Assembly (NCBI GenBank): GCA_013001595.1
Contig: JABDMH010000033.1
Location: 1 to 50,123, forward strand
DNA from: Saprospiraceae bacterium
Lineage (GTDB): Bacteria; Bacteroidota; Bacteroidia; Chitinophagales; Saprospiraceae
Direction of reading: 5' to 3'
Length of the DNA stretch: 50,123 bases
The notes under the pieces are model-generated. The model did no database searches, was not told the origin of the DNA, and was given only the letters and a program-made list of their open reading frames with translations. This document shows, piece by piece, positions 9,914-19,678 of this stretch. Position 1 is the stretch's first letter; each line of letters starts with the position of its first letter. The position numbers and the translations under genes were made by a program.

Positions 9914-10390
9914 GTTTGTGACCTTGCAACGAAAGAGAGAAAGTGCAGAGGCTGTCATAATACTAGGTACTAGAATCTTCTCAAGTATATTCACTACAAT
10001 AACTACGCTGACCAATCTAGCCCTTGATATGATTCACAATGCCCCCATTTGCTTCTTTATGAGTTTGGAGATCAAAGTCTTGCGTGAATTCTAAAAAAGA
10101 ACTGGAATCTGTCAAGGGATTTTATAAGGAGGGCATTTGTCTTAATACCGGATTAGTACAAAAAGACTAAAAGTTAGTGCATAGATCTTGAATAGTCAAC
10201 TATTTGGACAACCCAAAAATAAAACCCCCCTAAGTTGTTATCTTAGAGGGGACTTATATCCGTCTATTGGGGGGAAGAGGGATCATTCCATGATTTCGTG
10301 AAACAGGCACTAGATGCACAGATACAAGTTGCCAGTGTTGGACATTCCCAAAGAATTCGAAGGAAGAATCATTAATCCCTGTGACAAGTG
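9914..10390. other. Gap between regulator and YceI gene
   Basis: About 300 bp upstream of the regulator hold its 5' region. No promoter matches the -7 consensus convincingly, and no gene was seen. A terminator for the YceI gene lies at 10214-10251. The remaining bases up to 10390 are unremarkable. Confidence 0.5.
10214..10251 (-). terminator. Rho-independent terminator after the YceI gene
   Basis: On the minus strand, CCCCTCTAAG, a short loop and CTTAGGGGGG form a stem with one bulged base, followed by TTTTATTTTT. It lies about 140 bp past the YceI stop codon and upstream of the hybrid regulator, so it would separate the two transcripts. Confidence 0.75.
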
Positions 10391-10987
10391 TCAGTTTTGT
10401 CCTACGGTCTCTCCAGATGATTCGACCTTGAGAGTTAGTGACAGATCGATGTCGACCGTATCTCCAGTCTTGTTGGCACCCATAAGAAAGGTTGGGGGTT
10501 CCACGCCGAAATCCAACATGTTAAATTTTCTGGATCCTGTCAGGACCATCTTGCCACCTTTCCATCTACCCTGAGCTTGAAAGCTAATGGTCTTAGAAAC
10601 ACCTGCTAGGTTGAAGTCACCTTGGCAAATGGCCATGAAGAGATTGCTGGTCTGACTAAACACGGATACATCGTCGGACAGTACAAACTGTATCTGAGGA
10701 TATGCATCACCCTTCAGGGCCTCATAGGTATTCTGATCCATCGCCTCATTATCACTCTTTATGTCTGTAACATCTACCGTCACAACCACATCGCGAAATC
10801 CTGTCAATTCGTCACCGTCGTAAATGGCTTGTCCGGTGATGTCAATCTCTTCAACCTGCATGGTCCAATTTTTCAAAGTCGAGGTACCAGAGATGGTTAG
10901 TTCATGATCTACGACTACCAATTCGTTTTGACCGGTAGCCCAGATCACGGGAAGTGTGAAAAGTAGTAGTGACAGTAGCTTTTTCAT
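10391..10987 (-). CDS. YceI-family periplasmic protein
   Basis: A 198-residue protein with a Sec signal peptide (MKKLLSLLLFTLPVIWATGQ) followed by one YceI-like domain. Features of the family are the opening VVDHELTISGTSTLKNWTM, repeated paired beta strands, the central VDVTDIKSDNEAMDQ and the closing strand VDIDLSLTLKVE. YceI proteins form a lipocalin-like barrel that binds long isoprenoid or quinone-type lipids; some are induced by stress. Length agrees with the family (about 190). It appears to be transcribed alone, ending at a hairpin terminator about 140 bp downstream. No catalytic role is expected. Confidence 0.9.
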   Translation of the reverse strand: MKKLLSLLLFTLPVIWATGQNELVVVDHELTISGTSTLKNWTMQVEEIDITGQAIYDGDELTGFRDVVVTVDVTDIKSDNEAMDQNTYEALKGDAYPQIQFVLSDDVSVFSQTSNLFMAICQGDFNLAGVSKTISFQAQGRWKGGKMVLTGSRKFNMLDFGVEPPTFLMGANKTGDTVDIDLSLTLKVESSGETVGQN

Positions 10988-11477
10988 GAGTTATGCTTTT
11001 TTATGCAGAGAATGTATGCCCATTTTGCCTGAAATCGGATGATCCTCGTCAGTAATCGGATTGATCTCAATCAAGTAACCATTTCCTTCTCTGACTGTGA
11101 GAAAATTATTAGAATAACATTTGCGTGCTATAAAAATCGGCTTCACTAAGAGCGGAGCAATTTATAGGATCCGATTCAAATGATCTTGTTCTAAATCTAG
11201 ACAAGGTCTAATAATGAAATGCCATGGGGCTATTTGATTTTTTTGTATAAGCTTCGATTCCTGATAGCGCTCGATAAATAGCCAATTGTCCATTACTATA
11301 TTGGAGGCTATCAGCAAGTTCAAGTCCACGATACATTAGTTGCATGCACTATCTATATGATCGGGAAGTTTTTGCTTTCCCAGGGTATAGAGGTGTAAAA
11401 CCTGGGAGGTGTCTTTGCTCCAGGACGCTATGCTCAAACAAAATGTTGAGAGGAAAAGCAGATAAAATCGCTGGCTA
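10988..11477. other. Gap upstream of the YceI gene with a possible coding relic
   Basis: On the minus strand an open stretch from GTG at 11146 to TAA at 10991 encodes 51 residues. Part of it has a coding-like composition (TVREGNGYLIEINPITDED). It ends 3 bp before the YceI start. No signal, domain or homologue is recognised, and there is no ATG, so I treat it as a possible relic of the end of a gene. The rest (11150-11477) shows nothing. Confidence 0.25.
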
Positions 11478-12692
11478 TTAACCGGCATTAAATGTTACCT
11501 GCTGCCCGGCGATAGAAAGGTTTTCTTCCACGAAAGTGAGATCCCATAAATTGGAGATCACGGCAGATATATCCTTGTTTTGTAGTGCCCACAGATACGC
11601 TTTCATTGGGGCCTTTAGCTCTCCAGGCACAATCCTGTTTACCTTATCAATCCTCCATTGTGGCGTAGGCTGCAGCTTCTTGTGGTGGGTAGCTACCGCC
11701 ATCGCGGCTTTCATCGCAATGATGCCCATGCCCTTCTGACGATGGGCGAACCGAATGGTTTCCTCAAGATAGCCACCATTGATCACGTTGTAGGCACACA
11801 TGCATACATCAAACCGGTTACTCTCAGCTGCTACTCTCAGCACACCTGCTGGATCATTATGTGTACTTAAGCCTAAGTACCGCACTTTACCATCCCGTTT
11901 CAACTTGTCGTAAGTTTCCCAGATCTCTGGTATCTGCACTTCTTCAGGACAATTTGCTCCGTGGGGGCACATCAGGATGTCAAAATAGTCAGTGCCCACC
12001 CTTGCAAGGCTTCCTTCTACAGAAGAGGTGATCTTGTCCTGATAGGCTTTACTGCCATCAACTTTATGACCATAGTCGGCAACCATTGCATTGGCAATAT
12101 AACTGGGGGTCATTGATCGTTCTTGACCAGGCCAATAGGTGAAATAATAACCCGGTTTATCCACGCCTCTTTCATCCCGCAATTGCTGCGCTTTCTTTAT
12201 GATGGCATTTTGCTTCTCTGAAGGAAGACCATCGAAAATATCCCTGTACATACTGCTTCGAACACCACCAAATCCACTGACTTTGGTGGTCAGAAATACT
12301 TGATCGCGCTTTCCTGATTTGGCCAATATCTTCCCATAAGCTACCTCTGTATCGCCCTTGTTATAAGCTGGCGCCATATCTAAATAGTTGAGTCCTTTTT
12401 CGATGGCTACTTCTGTCGGCCTGGTGTTATCAGAAACAACTGGATCTCCACCACTCACGATTTCGGAGATCATCATTCCTGTTCGACCCAGCATACGGTA
12501 TGACATCCCAGATTGCTGGTTGCGCCATTCGGGTGCGATGTCATCAAAATTGAAAGGTGCTTCTTCTTCCGGGGAAATTCCTTTAGCTGAAACCCTATGA
12601 GTCGTGACCCCAGCTAAAGATGCTGCCGAGGCGACAGAAATAAAATCTCTACGAGAAAAACGCTGATGTTTCTTCGTCACTTTCTTATCCAT
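11478..12692 (-). CDS. Tat-exported aldo/keto reductase
   Basis: A 404-residue aldo/keto reductase. The Tat signal is clear: SRRDFISVASAASLAGV at residues 13-29. The catalytic tetrad pattern of the superfamily is present, with D105 and Y110 in LDMAPAYNKG, K137 in TTKVSG, and a histidine in ILMCPHGAN. The NADPH-binding end is less conserved to my eye. Tat export fits an enzyme that must fold around a nucleotide cofactor before crossing the membrane, as in related bacteroidete and planctomycete oxidoreductases. There is an insertion around residues 140-200 (including GYYFTYWPGQERSM) relative to short AKRs. It diverges from the DUF1961/FG-GAP gene across a 112 bp gap. The substrate is unknown; a sugar or sugar derivative is plausible. 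Confidence 0.88.
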   Translation of the reverse strand: MDKKVTKKHQRFSRRDFISVASAASLAGVTTHRVSAKGISPEEEAPFNFDDIAPEWRNQQSGMSYRMLGRTGMMISEIVSGGDPVVSDNTRPTEVAIEKGLNYLDMAPAYNKGDTEVAYGKILAKSGKRDQVFLTTKVSGFGGVRSSMYRDIFDGLPSEKQNAIIKKAQQLRDERGVDKPGYYFTYWPGQERSMTPSYIANAMVADYGHKVDGSKAYQDKITSSVEGSLARVGTDYFDILMCPHGANCPEEVQIPEIWETYDKLKRDGKVRYLGLSTHNDPAGVLRVAAESNRFDVCMCAYNVINGGYLEETIRFAHRQKGMGIIAMKAAMAVATHHKKLQPTPQWRIDKVNRIVPGELKAPMKAYLWALQNKDISAVISNLWDLTFVEENLSIAGQQVTFNAG

Positions 12693-12785
12693 GATGCGAA
12701 CTGAAAATTAGTCAGCATTAATTTACAACAATTTTGGAAGGTCTTTATGAGTGACGTTCTTCAAAGGACAATTTTATTAAGGACA

Positions 12786-12795
12786 TTGTATCTTG
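12786..12795 (+). promoter_or_regulatory. Possible -7 element for the FG-GAP gene
   Basis: TGTATCTTGG carries TATCTTG, one base shorter than the Bacteroidota -7 consensus TAnnTTTG, 10 nt upstream of the ATG at 12805. No good -33 element was seen. Confidence 0.3.
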
Positions 12796-12804
12796 GCTCC
12801 TATC

Positions 12805-14712
12805 ATGGTATCTATGCATCGAGCAATTTATCTGTGCTGTCTCTTTGTGCTCTTCGGAGTTCGTGGATCCGATGCACAAGGGGAGCTGGATCTTCCGAAA
12901 GGGAAACTTATATACCAAAATGACTTCTCAACATGTGAAGATCTGACAGATTGGAAAATGGAAGGACCTGGGCAAATCGCATGTGCAGACAATTGGATGC
13001 ACATATCTGCTCCAAATGAGGAAGAGCACCATGTTTTTTGGTGTCCCGAGGAATTTCCCAGTGATTTCGCAGCCCAGTGGCAACTCCAAAATATGGAGAC
13101 CGATGCCGGTCTCCTCATTATCTTTTTTGCTGCTAAAGGTCGCAATGGTGAATCCATTTTTCACCCATCCATTGCTCCCCGAGATGGTGTGTTCAATAAG
13201 TATACAAAAAGTGATATTGATTGTTACCACATTTCATACTACGCTCATACACCTAATTATCAAAACCGGCCATATGCACATTTACGTAAGAATGCTGGAT
13301 TTCACAAGGTTTCAGTTGGTGATGCTCCCCTCCCTGCACGCTCAACAAAGGTACATACAGCTACTCTCATTAAGCAGGGTGCACACATCCGTATGTTTGT
13401 CGACAATCGAAAATTAATTGATTGGACCGATGACGGGCAACGATATGGCCCTGTGTTGGGTGCGGGTAAGATTGGATTTAGGCAAATGCGATGGAGCCAT
13501 TTTCGCTACAGAGATTTTAAGGTGTGGCAGTTGGATTCTACTAGTGCACGGGAACAACTAGGATGGCGACAACATACCATAGATGCAGACGGTCAGGGTG
13601 CGGATGGCATTAAATTGTATGATGCCAATGGGGATGGACGATCCGATATTGTGACCGGCTGGGAAGAAAGTGGACAGACCAAGATGTATTTGCATCCTGG
13701 GTCAGATCATGTGAGAACACCCTGGCCATCTTATACTTTAGGCACTACACCATCTGTCGAAGATGCTGTATGGATGGATGTGGATGGTGATGGAGTTCCG
13801 GAGGTCATAAGCTGTACCGAAGGGAAAGACAAAAGTATCTATGTTCATCAGGCTACAGGTGAAATTCATGATACCGTACAATGGGTACAGTCAGTGGTGC
13901 CGGGAGCAAGTAAACGGATGATGTGGATGTATGCACAACCCATGGATGTCGATGGAACGCGGGGAATGGATCTTGTGGTTGCTGGTAAAGGTGAGCATGG
14001 AGCGCTCGGATGGTTTGCAAACCCTGGTGACGGAAATGTTGCAAACTGGACCTGGCACCACATATCAAATGTGGGTTGGATCATGTCCATCTTATTTCAC
14101 GACATGGATAAAGATGGTGACCAGGACATCGTAATCACAGATCGAAAGGGTGCTCTAAGGGGCTGTCGATGGTTGGAAAATCCTGGTCAGGAGATGGTCA
14201 GCAGAGGTCCCTGGACAAATCACTTCATCGGCTTAACTGATGTAGAAGTTATGTTTACGGAAATGACTGATTTGGATGGCAATGGTTTGGTAGATTTTGT
14301 GGTTCCGGAACGCACTGAAAACACCTTGCGCATCCTGTATCAAAGAAATTCATCGGAAAGTGGTTGGGATGAACATACCCTGAACCTACCTCCATCAACA
14401 GGAGCGGCGAAAGCTGTGGCTTTGGGAGACCTGGATGGTGATGGTATTCTAGATTTGGTCATCAGTACCAATACCAATGGTGACCACAACAAATATGGTC
14501 TTACCTGGCTCAATGGCAAAGAGATACATCTGGACGAAACTGCACAGACCTTTCATCCTATTTCCGCTCGTCACGATGCTAAATTTGATGATGTGATCTT
14601 GTCTGATGTTGATCAGGATGGAGACATCGATATACTAATTTGTGAAGAAAATTTTGGGGAGAACAGCAAAGGTCTTGGAGTAATCTGGTACGAGAATCGG
14701 ATACGGGAGTAG
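12805..14712 (+). CDS. Exported DUF1961-like and FG-GAP/VCBS repeat protein
   Basis: From ATG at 12805 the protein has 635 residues; the frame opens further upstream at a TTG (12793), but ATG gives a good signal peptide (core AIYLCCLFVLFG, cleavage after SDAQ). Residues about 30-250 resemble DUF1961, a concanavalin-like beta-sandwich found with polysaccharide lyases and hydrolases (KLIYQNDFS, then IGFRQMRWSHFRYRDFKVW). Seven FG-GAP/VCBS repeats follow, each with a calcium-type Dx[D/N]xDG loop: DANGDGRSD, DVDGDGVPE, DVDGTRGMD, DMDKDGDQD, DLDGNGLVD, DLDGDGILD and DVDQDGDID. They should build a propeller on the cell surface. The third repeat departs from the calcium consensus. The function is probably glycan binding or display; no catalytic residues are assigned. 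Confidence 0.85.
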   Translation: MVSMHRAIYLCCLFVLFGVRGSDAQGELDLPKGKLIYQNDFSTCEDLTDWKMEGPGQIACADNWMHISAPNEEEHHVFWCPEEFPSDFAAQWQLQNMETDAGLLIIFFAAKGRNGESIFHPSIAPRDGVFNKYTKSDIDCYHISYYAHTPNYQNRPYAHLRKNAGFHKVSVGDAPLPARSTKVHTATLIKQGAHIRMFVDNRKLIDWTDDGQRYGPVLGAGKIGFRQMRWSHFRYRDFKVWQLDSTSAREQLGWRQHTIDADGQGADGIKLYDANGDGRSDIVTGWEESGQTKMYLHPGSDHVRTPWPSYTLGTTPSVEDAVWMDVDGDGVPEVISCTEGKDKSIYVHQATGEIHDTVQWVQSVVPGASKRMMWMYAQPMDVDGTRGMDLVVAGKGEHGALGWFANPGDGNVANWTWHHISNVGWIMSILFHDMDKDGDQDIVITDRKGALRGCRWLENPGQEMVSRGPWTNHFIGLTDVEVMFTEMTDLDGNGLVDFVVPERTENTLRILYQRNSSESGWDEHTLNLPPSTGAAKAVALGDLDGDGILDLVISTNTNGDHNKYGLTWLNGKEIHLDETAQTFHPISARHDAKFDDVILSDVDQDGDIDILICEENFGENSKGLGVIWYENRIRE

Positions 14713-14894
14713 TGCTCATTTCCTCTTATCTATGTTTCCATTCCTTGGTATGTATGGAAAATCTCAGGTCAAACAAGAATACTATGCACATTGTGAGGAA
14801 AGCTGCATAAAATCACATCGAAATGGAAGTCGTAGGGGTCTGACTGGTTAAGATACTAACCGCGTTGATGGGCTGCTTATCCACCCTATTTTGC

Positions 14895-14902
14895 TAATTT
14901 GG
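14895..14902 (+). promoter_or_regulatory. Possible -7 element for the xylulokinase gene
   Basis: TAATTTGG lies 17 nt before the start codon and matches TAnnTTG, a close variant of the phylum's -7 element. The -33 partner is unclear. Confidence 0.35.
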
Positions 14903-14919
14903 CTTCTTAAACGACAACG

Positions 14920-16401
14920 ATGTATTTACTCGGATACGACATAGGGAGTTCTTCGATTAAGGCAGCATTGGTTGATGTGGAAAGTGGAACACAGGTGGCC
15001 GTGGCTCAACAACCCAAGGTAGAAATGGAGATGATTGCCGAACAACCGGGTTGGGCCGAACAACAACCTGAAGAGTGGTGGAAACACCTATGCAACGCTA
15101 CGCGAGAGCTGCTGGAAATGACTGGTATCGATTCATCGAAAATCCAAGGCATTGGTATCGCCTATCAGATGCACGGACTAGTGATGCTGGATGCGAATGG
15201 TCAATCCATTCGACCGTCAATCATCTGGTGCGATAGTCGCGCTGTCGGCATTGGCAATGATGCATTTACAAGCCTTGGTGAGGAACAGTGCCTGTCTCAC
15301 TTGCTAAATTCTCCGGGAAATTTTACTGCGTCAAAATTGAGGTGGGTACAACAGTATGAGCCAGATAAATATGCCGCCTGCGATAAAATCATGCTCCCCG
15401 GTGACTACATTGCCTACAAGTTATCTGGTGAAATTAATACGACCATCAGTGGTTTGTCTGAAGGAATGCTGTGGGATTTTAAGGAAAAGCGACCTGCCAA
15501 TTTGCTACTAGATCATTATGAAGTCGATGAGACGTTGCTTCCAGAAATTCGCGGGACTTTCGCCGTTCATGGTCAGGTCTCAAAAAAGGCTAGTCACGAG
15601 ACAGGATTAATTCCCGGTATACCGATTACCTATCGGGCTGGAGATCAACCCAATAACGCCCTGTCACTGAATGTGCTCCAACCTGGAGAGGTGGCAGCTA
15701 CGGGAGGTACTTCCGGCGTCGTCTACGGGGTAGTAGATCAACCTATTTATGATCCACAGTCCCGAGTAAATGGATTTGCTCATGTGAATTACACCGACGA
15801 AAATCCTTTGACTGGAATTCTTCTTTGTATTAATGGAGCGGGCATCCAATATGGATGGGTCAGGAAGCAGCTCACCGGTTCAGATACTTCCTACGACATG
15901 CTAGAATCAATCGCTGCAAAAGCACCTGTAGGTTCAGATGGACTCAGTATACTACCTTTTGGTAATGGTGCCGAGCGCATGCTAGGCAATCGGGAAATTG
16001 GAGCACACTTTGTCAATATCCAGCTGAATAGGCATGAAAGAGCACATGTGTATAGGGCAACCTTAGAAGGTATAGCTTTCTCATTCGTATATGGAATGCA
16101 GATTCTTGGTGAGATGGGAATGTCTATTGAGGTGATAAAAGTGGGAAATGACAATCTCTTTTTGTCCAATATTTTTTCTGAAACCATAGCCACCCTAACC
16201 GATGCCAAAATAGAAATGCTAAAGACTACCGGGGCTGTAGGTGCTGCACTAGCCGCAGGAGTAGGAGCTGAAGTGTTTCCAGATTTATCCAGTGCACTGG
16301 CGCATGTCAGTCTATTGCAAACCATCCATCCAAGAGCAGATAGACCAGCGTTCCAGGAAGCTTATGCAAATTGGGAGCATAGTTTGAAAAGATTCCTTTA
16401 G
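14920..16401 (+). CDS. xylB: Xylulokinase (FGGY family)
   Basis: A 493-residue cytoplasmic FGGY carbohydrate kinase, the usual length for xylulokinase, which phosphorylates D-xylulose to D-xylulose 5-phosphate for the pentose phosphate pathway. D7 in GYDIGSSS starts the first ATPase-fold strand. MHGL at 84-87 is the sugar-binding motif typical of xylulokinases. WCDSRA follows at 103-108. D242 in RAGDQPNNA fits the catalytic base, and GGTSG at 262-266 fits the nucleotide-binding turn. No xylose isomerase lies nearby, so the sugar source is not shown. Another ketose kinase specificity within FGGY is possible. The gene sits alone between the FG-GAP gene and a small lipoprotein gene. Confidence 0.85.
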   Translation: MYLLGYDIGSSSIKAALVDVESGTQVAVAQQPKVEMEMIAEQPGWAEQQPEEWWKHLCNATRELLEMTGIDSSKIQGIGIAYQMHGLVMLDANGQSIRPSIIWCDSRAVGIGNDAFTSLGEEQCLSHLLNSPGNFTASKLRWVQQYEPDKYAACDKIMLPGDYIAYKLSGEINTTISGLSEGMLWDFKEKRPANLLLDHYEVDETLLPEIRGTFAVHGQVSKKASHETGLIPGIPITYRAGDQPNNALSLNVLQPGEVAATGGTSGVVYGVVDQPIYDPQSRVNGFAHVNYTDENPLTGILLCINGAGIQYGWVRKQLTGSDTSYDMLESIAAKAPVGSDGLSILPFGNGAERMLGNREIGAHFVNIQLNRHERAHVYRATLEGIAFSFVYGMQILGEMGMSIEVIKVGNDNLFLSNIFSETIATLTDAKIEMLKTTGAVGAALAAGVGAEVFPDLSSALAHVSLLQTIHPRADRPAFQEAYANWEHSLKRFL

Positions 16402-16473
16402 CATAGAGCTCCGAAATGATGAATGAAATCCGAAGCAACATTAATCAGCATAAGACTTTTCAATTCCATATTC

Positions 16474-16896
16474 ATGCAGAGAAATTTGAACCAACAAATT
16501 GTAATTACATTAATTGTCGCCACGCTATTAATGATAGGATTTGCTTGCAATTCATCTAGGCAGGCCACTGACTCAGTTGCATCTGCTCAGCTAAAGGCCG
16601 TAGATCCCTATGTGGGCATCTGGGATTATGCAGTCAAAGACACGCCGGAGGGAGATATGACCGGTGAGCTCGAGATCTTGAGCAATAAGGGAAATTATTC
16701 AGCGACGATGAGGGGCGCTGGAGGAGAAATCGGCATCGTGGACTTTCAGATTCTAGATAATAAGCTATCGGGCAAGTTTGATTATCAAGGCATGCGTATA
16801 GATGTCAATGCAACCTTTCAAGGGTCTACCTTTGCAGGTGAGGTGGGCGTAGATTACACGACTTTTCCGATCACAGCAACACTTAGAAACCCTTAG
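16474..16896 (+). CDS. Small lipoprotein of unknown function
   Basis: From ATG at 16474 it has 140 residues. A lipoprotein signal (core IVITLIVATLLMIGFAC, then NSSRQ) is followed by a glycine-rich all-beta segment of about 90 residues beginning GIWDYAVKDTPEG and ending FPITATLRNP. The pattern (GxWD at the start, repeated short strands, FxGE near the end) resembles a small calycin-like barrel. A similar-looking module forms the C-terminus of the SelA-like protein at 36194-37813; this is a by-eye resemblance, not an alignment. The open frame extends to 16423, but the longer N-terminus spoils the signal. It follows xylB by 72 bp, possibly in the same transcript. Confidence 0.65.
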   Translation: MQRNLNQQIVITLIVATLLMIGFACNSSRQATDSVASAQLKAVDPYVGIWDYAVKDTPEGDMTGELEILSNKGNYSATMRGAGGEIGIVDFQILDNKLSGKFDYQGMRIDVNATFQGSTFAGEVGVDYTTFPITATLRNP

Positions 16897-17299
16897 TCTT
16901 ACAATGCATTAGAAGTGAGTGGTGCCTGGAAATCTACTTGTTAAATTCACTTTCAAAGAAATGAGGCGTACTAGTTTCCCTGAATCAACATGGCAGTGCA
17001 ATGATTCAACAACTTAGGGAAAGAGCCGATTTGTTACCAAGTCAACGATTTCCTTAAAGTTTTAGCAGGATGATTCGCAGTAGGTACCGTCCTCGCTGCC
17101 AATTGGAGTTCATAAATTAGCCTTAAATGCCAGTGCGAATGGCAGCATTCGACCGCATTTTCCGTTCATTTAGTGCTATGAACCCAAGTGGAGGCCATGA
17201 TAGAATGGTGAGTTCAATTCCGACATCTCGAGAAACTGTAATAATTTACGAATCGTGCAGTTAGATATGGACTGCCATGCTCATCTGATGATGCACTCA
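16897..17299. other. Non-coding gap before the TonB receptor gene
   Basis: I see no gene, repeat or convincing hairpin. TAATAATTTACG at about 17239-17250 is a poor -7 candidate for the receptor gene. Confidence 0.4.
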
Positions 17300-19678
17300 A
17301 TGAAGAAAACATTGCAAATCACGGGTTACCTCAGCCTTCTTCTATTGCTACTCTGCACGAGAAACCTCGGCGCCCAAAATTACACCATTAGTGGCTACAT
17401 CACTGCAGGCGAAACTGGAGAAAACCTGATCGCTGCTAGTGTATATGATCTAAAGCATGAGAAGGGTACGGTTACGAATAACTATGGTTTTTTCTCGCTA
17501 ACGCTGCCTAAAGATTCAGCTGAACTCCAGGTGAGTTATATCGGGTACGAGCCGGTGGTGAAAGAAATCATGGTCGATCGAGATATCCAACTCAATGTTG
17601 CGCTTACTACGTCCATTGTACTGGATGCTGTGGAGGTGACAGCCACGCAAGTAGATCGCATTCAGGAAAACGTGCAAATGAGTCAGATAGGTGTGCCGGT
17701 GGAACAGATCAAAAAGGTTCCTGCCTTATTAGGCGAGGTGGATGTCTTGAAGGCCTTACAGCTATTGCCGGGAGTCCAATCAGGTGGAGAAGGTCAGACC
17801 GGACTGTATGTACGTGGTGGCAGTCCCGATCAAAATCTGGTGCTTCTAGATGGCGTACCCGTTTATTCTGTCGCTCATGTAGCAGGCTTGTTCTCTGTAT
17901 TCAACGCCGATGCCATCAAGAATGTGAGTTTGATTAAGGGAGGTTTTCCAGCTAGGTACGGTGGTAGATTATCGTCGGTCTTAGAGATCTCTATGAAGGA
18001 TGGCAACAAGCAGGAATTTCATGGGGAAGGATCTATTGGATTAATTACCTCAAAACTTACGCTTGAGGGTCCGATTAACAAAGGAAGGACATCCTTCTTG
18101 ATCAGTGGTCGAAGAACATACATCGATATGTTGCTACGTCCTATCGCCAAGTCAAACGCGAAGGAAGAAGGAGTGGGGCTGAAACCAAAGCTGCACTTTT
18201 ATGATATTAATGTAAAATTGAACCATAATATCAGCGACAAACATCGACTTTATTATTCCTTGTACAATGGTTCAGATGTGTTCTTTAGTAGGATAAAGGA
18301 AGAACGCTCATCATTCGCCGGTGGGCTCGACTGGGGAAATTGGATCAGTGCTGCCCGTTGGAATTGGCAGATTTCACCAAGAATCTTCAGCAATACAACA
18401 TTGATATTTAGTGATTACGCTTTTGACTCAAGAATTGAAATCGAAGAGGAGGTGGGAGATATTACGACGACTTTCAAATCCAAGTATTTGTCCGGCATTC
18501 AGGATTTAGGTGCCAAGTGGGATCTTGATTTTATTCCAAACCCGTCACAATACATTCGATTGGGATTTGGAGCTACACGGCACGTCTATGATCCGGGTGC
18601 CATTAGTTTTCAAGTTCAAGAGCAGAACGTCGATTTAGATACATTAATTGGAAATACAAAAACAAGATCTACAGAATTTTATTTGTACGCTGAAGATGAA
18701 ATAACTATGGGGAATTTCAAGATGAATATTGGCCTTCATGCTTCAGCCTTTTCAGCAGAAGATGTATTTTATTCTTCTCTCCAACCACGACTTAATTTTC
18801 GATACTTGATGAATAGCAGGTGGTCATTGAAGGCAAGTTTTAATACCATGACTCAGTATATAAACTTGTTGGCAACCGAGGCTTTATCCTTACCCACAGA
18901 TCTTTGGGTGCCCAGCACAAGAAGTGTCAGACCGCAGCGAGCCTGGCAAGCAGCTGTTGGAGCGGCAAAAAATTACAACGGTTATGAGATTAGTGTGGAA
19001 GGTTATTATAAAAAGATGACGGACGTGGTAAGTCTGAAAGCTGGCTCAAGCTTTTTATTTGGCTTAGACAATAGCTGGGAAGAAAAGATCACCCAAGGTG
19101 AAGGCAAGACTTATGGCGGTGAATTATTTCTGCAGAAAAAAACAGGAAAGACTACTGGATGGATTGGGTATACGTTGTCATGGAATAATCGAACATTTGA
19201 AGAAATCAATAGTGGCCGAACATTCCCTTTTAAATATGATCGACGCCACGATCTCTCAATTGTGGCAATTCATGATTTTAACGAGCGCGTGTCACTTACT
19301 GGCTCATGGGTATATGGTACAGGTAACGCGATAAGCATTCCCTATCAGAAGTTTAATATTTACCGTCGCTATGCGGATGGGGGATACAATACAAATCCTG
19401 TGGAGCAGATAAGGGATAAAAATAGTTTTCGAATGTCCAACTTTCATCGACTCGACTTGGGGATCAGGTTTTCTAAACAGAAAAAGAGGCATTTGCGAAC
19501 CTGGTCATTTGGGGCATATAATTCATATTTTCATAAAAATCCTTATTTCGTTTATGCTTCGAATGCGGGAGAATTTGATCCTGTCACGGGTCAATATTTT
19601 GAACAGCGTACAAAATTCAAGGAAGTTAGTCTCATACCGTTCATTATACCTTATTTCAGTTATGGCTTCAAATTCTAA
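17300..19678 (+). CDS. TonB-dependent outer-membrane receptor with carboxypeptidase-like N-domain
   Basis: From ATG at 17300 the protein has 792 residues: a Sec signal (YLSLLLLLLCTRN, cleavage after GAQ), a carboxypeptidase-D regulatory-like beta domain (about 25-110, with SYIGYEPV), a plug domain (GLYVRGGSPDQNLVLLDGVPVY and GGFPARYGGRLSSV) and an outer-membrane barrel ending in an aromatic terminus, YGFKF. It is of the non-SusC type: no SusD partner follows. Instead a DUF4249 lipoprotein gene overlaps it, a pairing common in Bacteroidota. The substrate could be a siderophore, peptide or other nutrient and is unknown. An in-frame GTG at 17255 would add 15 residues and is less likely. Confidence 0.92.
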   Translation: MKKTLQITGYLSLLLLLLCTRNLGAQNYTISGYITAGETGENLIAASVYDLKHEKGTVTNNYGFFSLTLPKDSAELQVSYIGYEPVVKEIMVDRDIQLNVALTTSIVLDAVEVTATQVDRIQENVQMSQIGVPVEQIKKVPALLGEVDVLKALQLLPGVQSGGEGQTGLYVRGGSPDQNLVLLDGVPVYSVAHVAGLFSVFNADAIKNVSLIKGGFPARYGGRLSSVLEISMKDGNKQEFHGEGSIGLITSKLTLEGPINKGRTSFLISGRRTYIDMLLRPIAKSNAKEEGVGLKPKLHFYDINVKLNHNISDKHRLYYSLYNGSDVFFSRIKEERSSFAGGLDWGNWISAARWNWQISPRIFSNTTLIFSDYAFDSRIEIEEEVGDITTTFKSKYLSGIQDLGAKWDLDFIPNPSQYIRLGFGATRHVYDPGAISFQVQEQNVDLDTLIGNTKTRSTEFYLYAEDEITMGNFKMNIGLHASAFSAEDVFYSSLQPRLNFRYLMNSRWSLKASFNTMTQYINLLATEALSLPTDLWVPSTRSVRPQRAWQAAVGAAKNYNGYEISVEGYYKKMTDVVSLKAGSSFLFGLDNSWEEKITQGEGKTYGGELFLQKKTGKTTGWIGYTLSWNNRTFEEINSGRTFPFKYDRRHDLSIVAIHDFNERVSLTGSWVYGTGNAISIPYQKFNIYRRYADGGYNTNPVEQIRDKNSFRMSNFHRLDLGIRFSKQKKRHLRTWSFGAYNSYFHKNPYFVYASNAGEFDPVTGQYFEQRTKFKEVSLIPFIIPYFSYGFKF

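Noticed and set aside
10314-10574. Rightward open frame with cysteine-rich start (CDKCQFCP)
   Set aside because: It is mostly antisense to the YceI gene and has no promoter or family; the cysteines arise from the other strand's codons.
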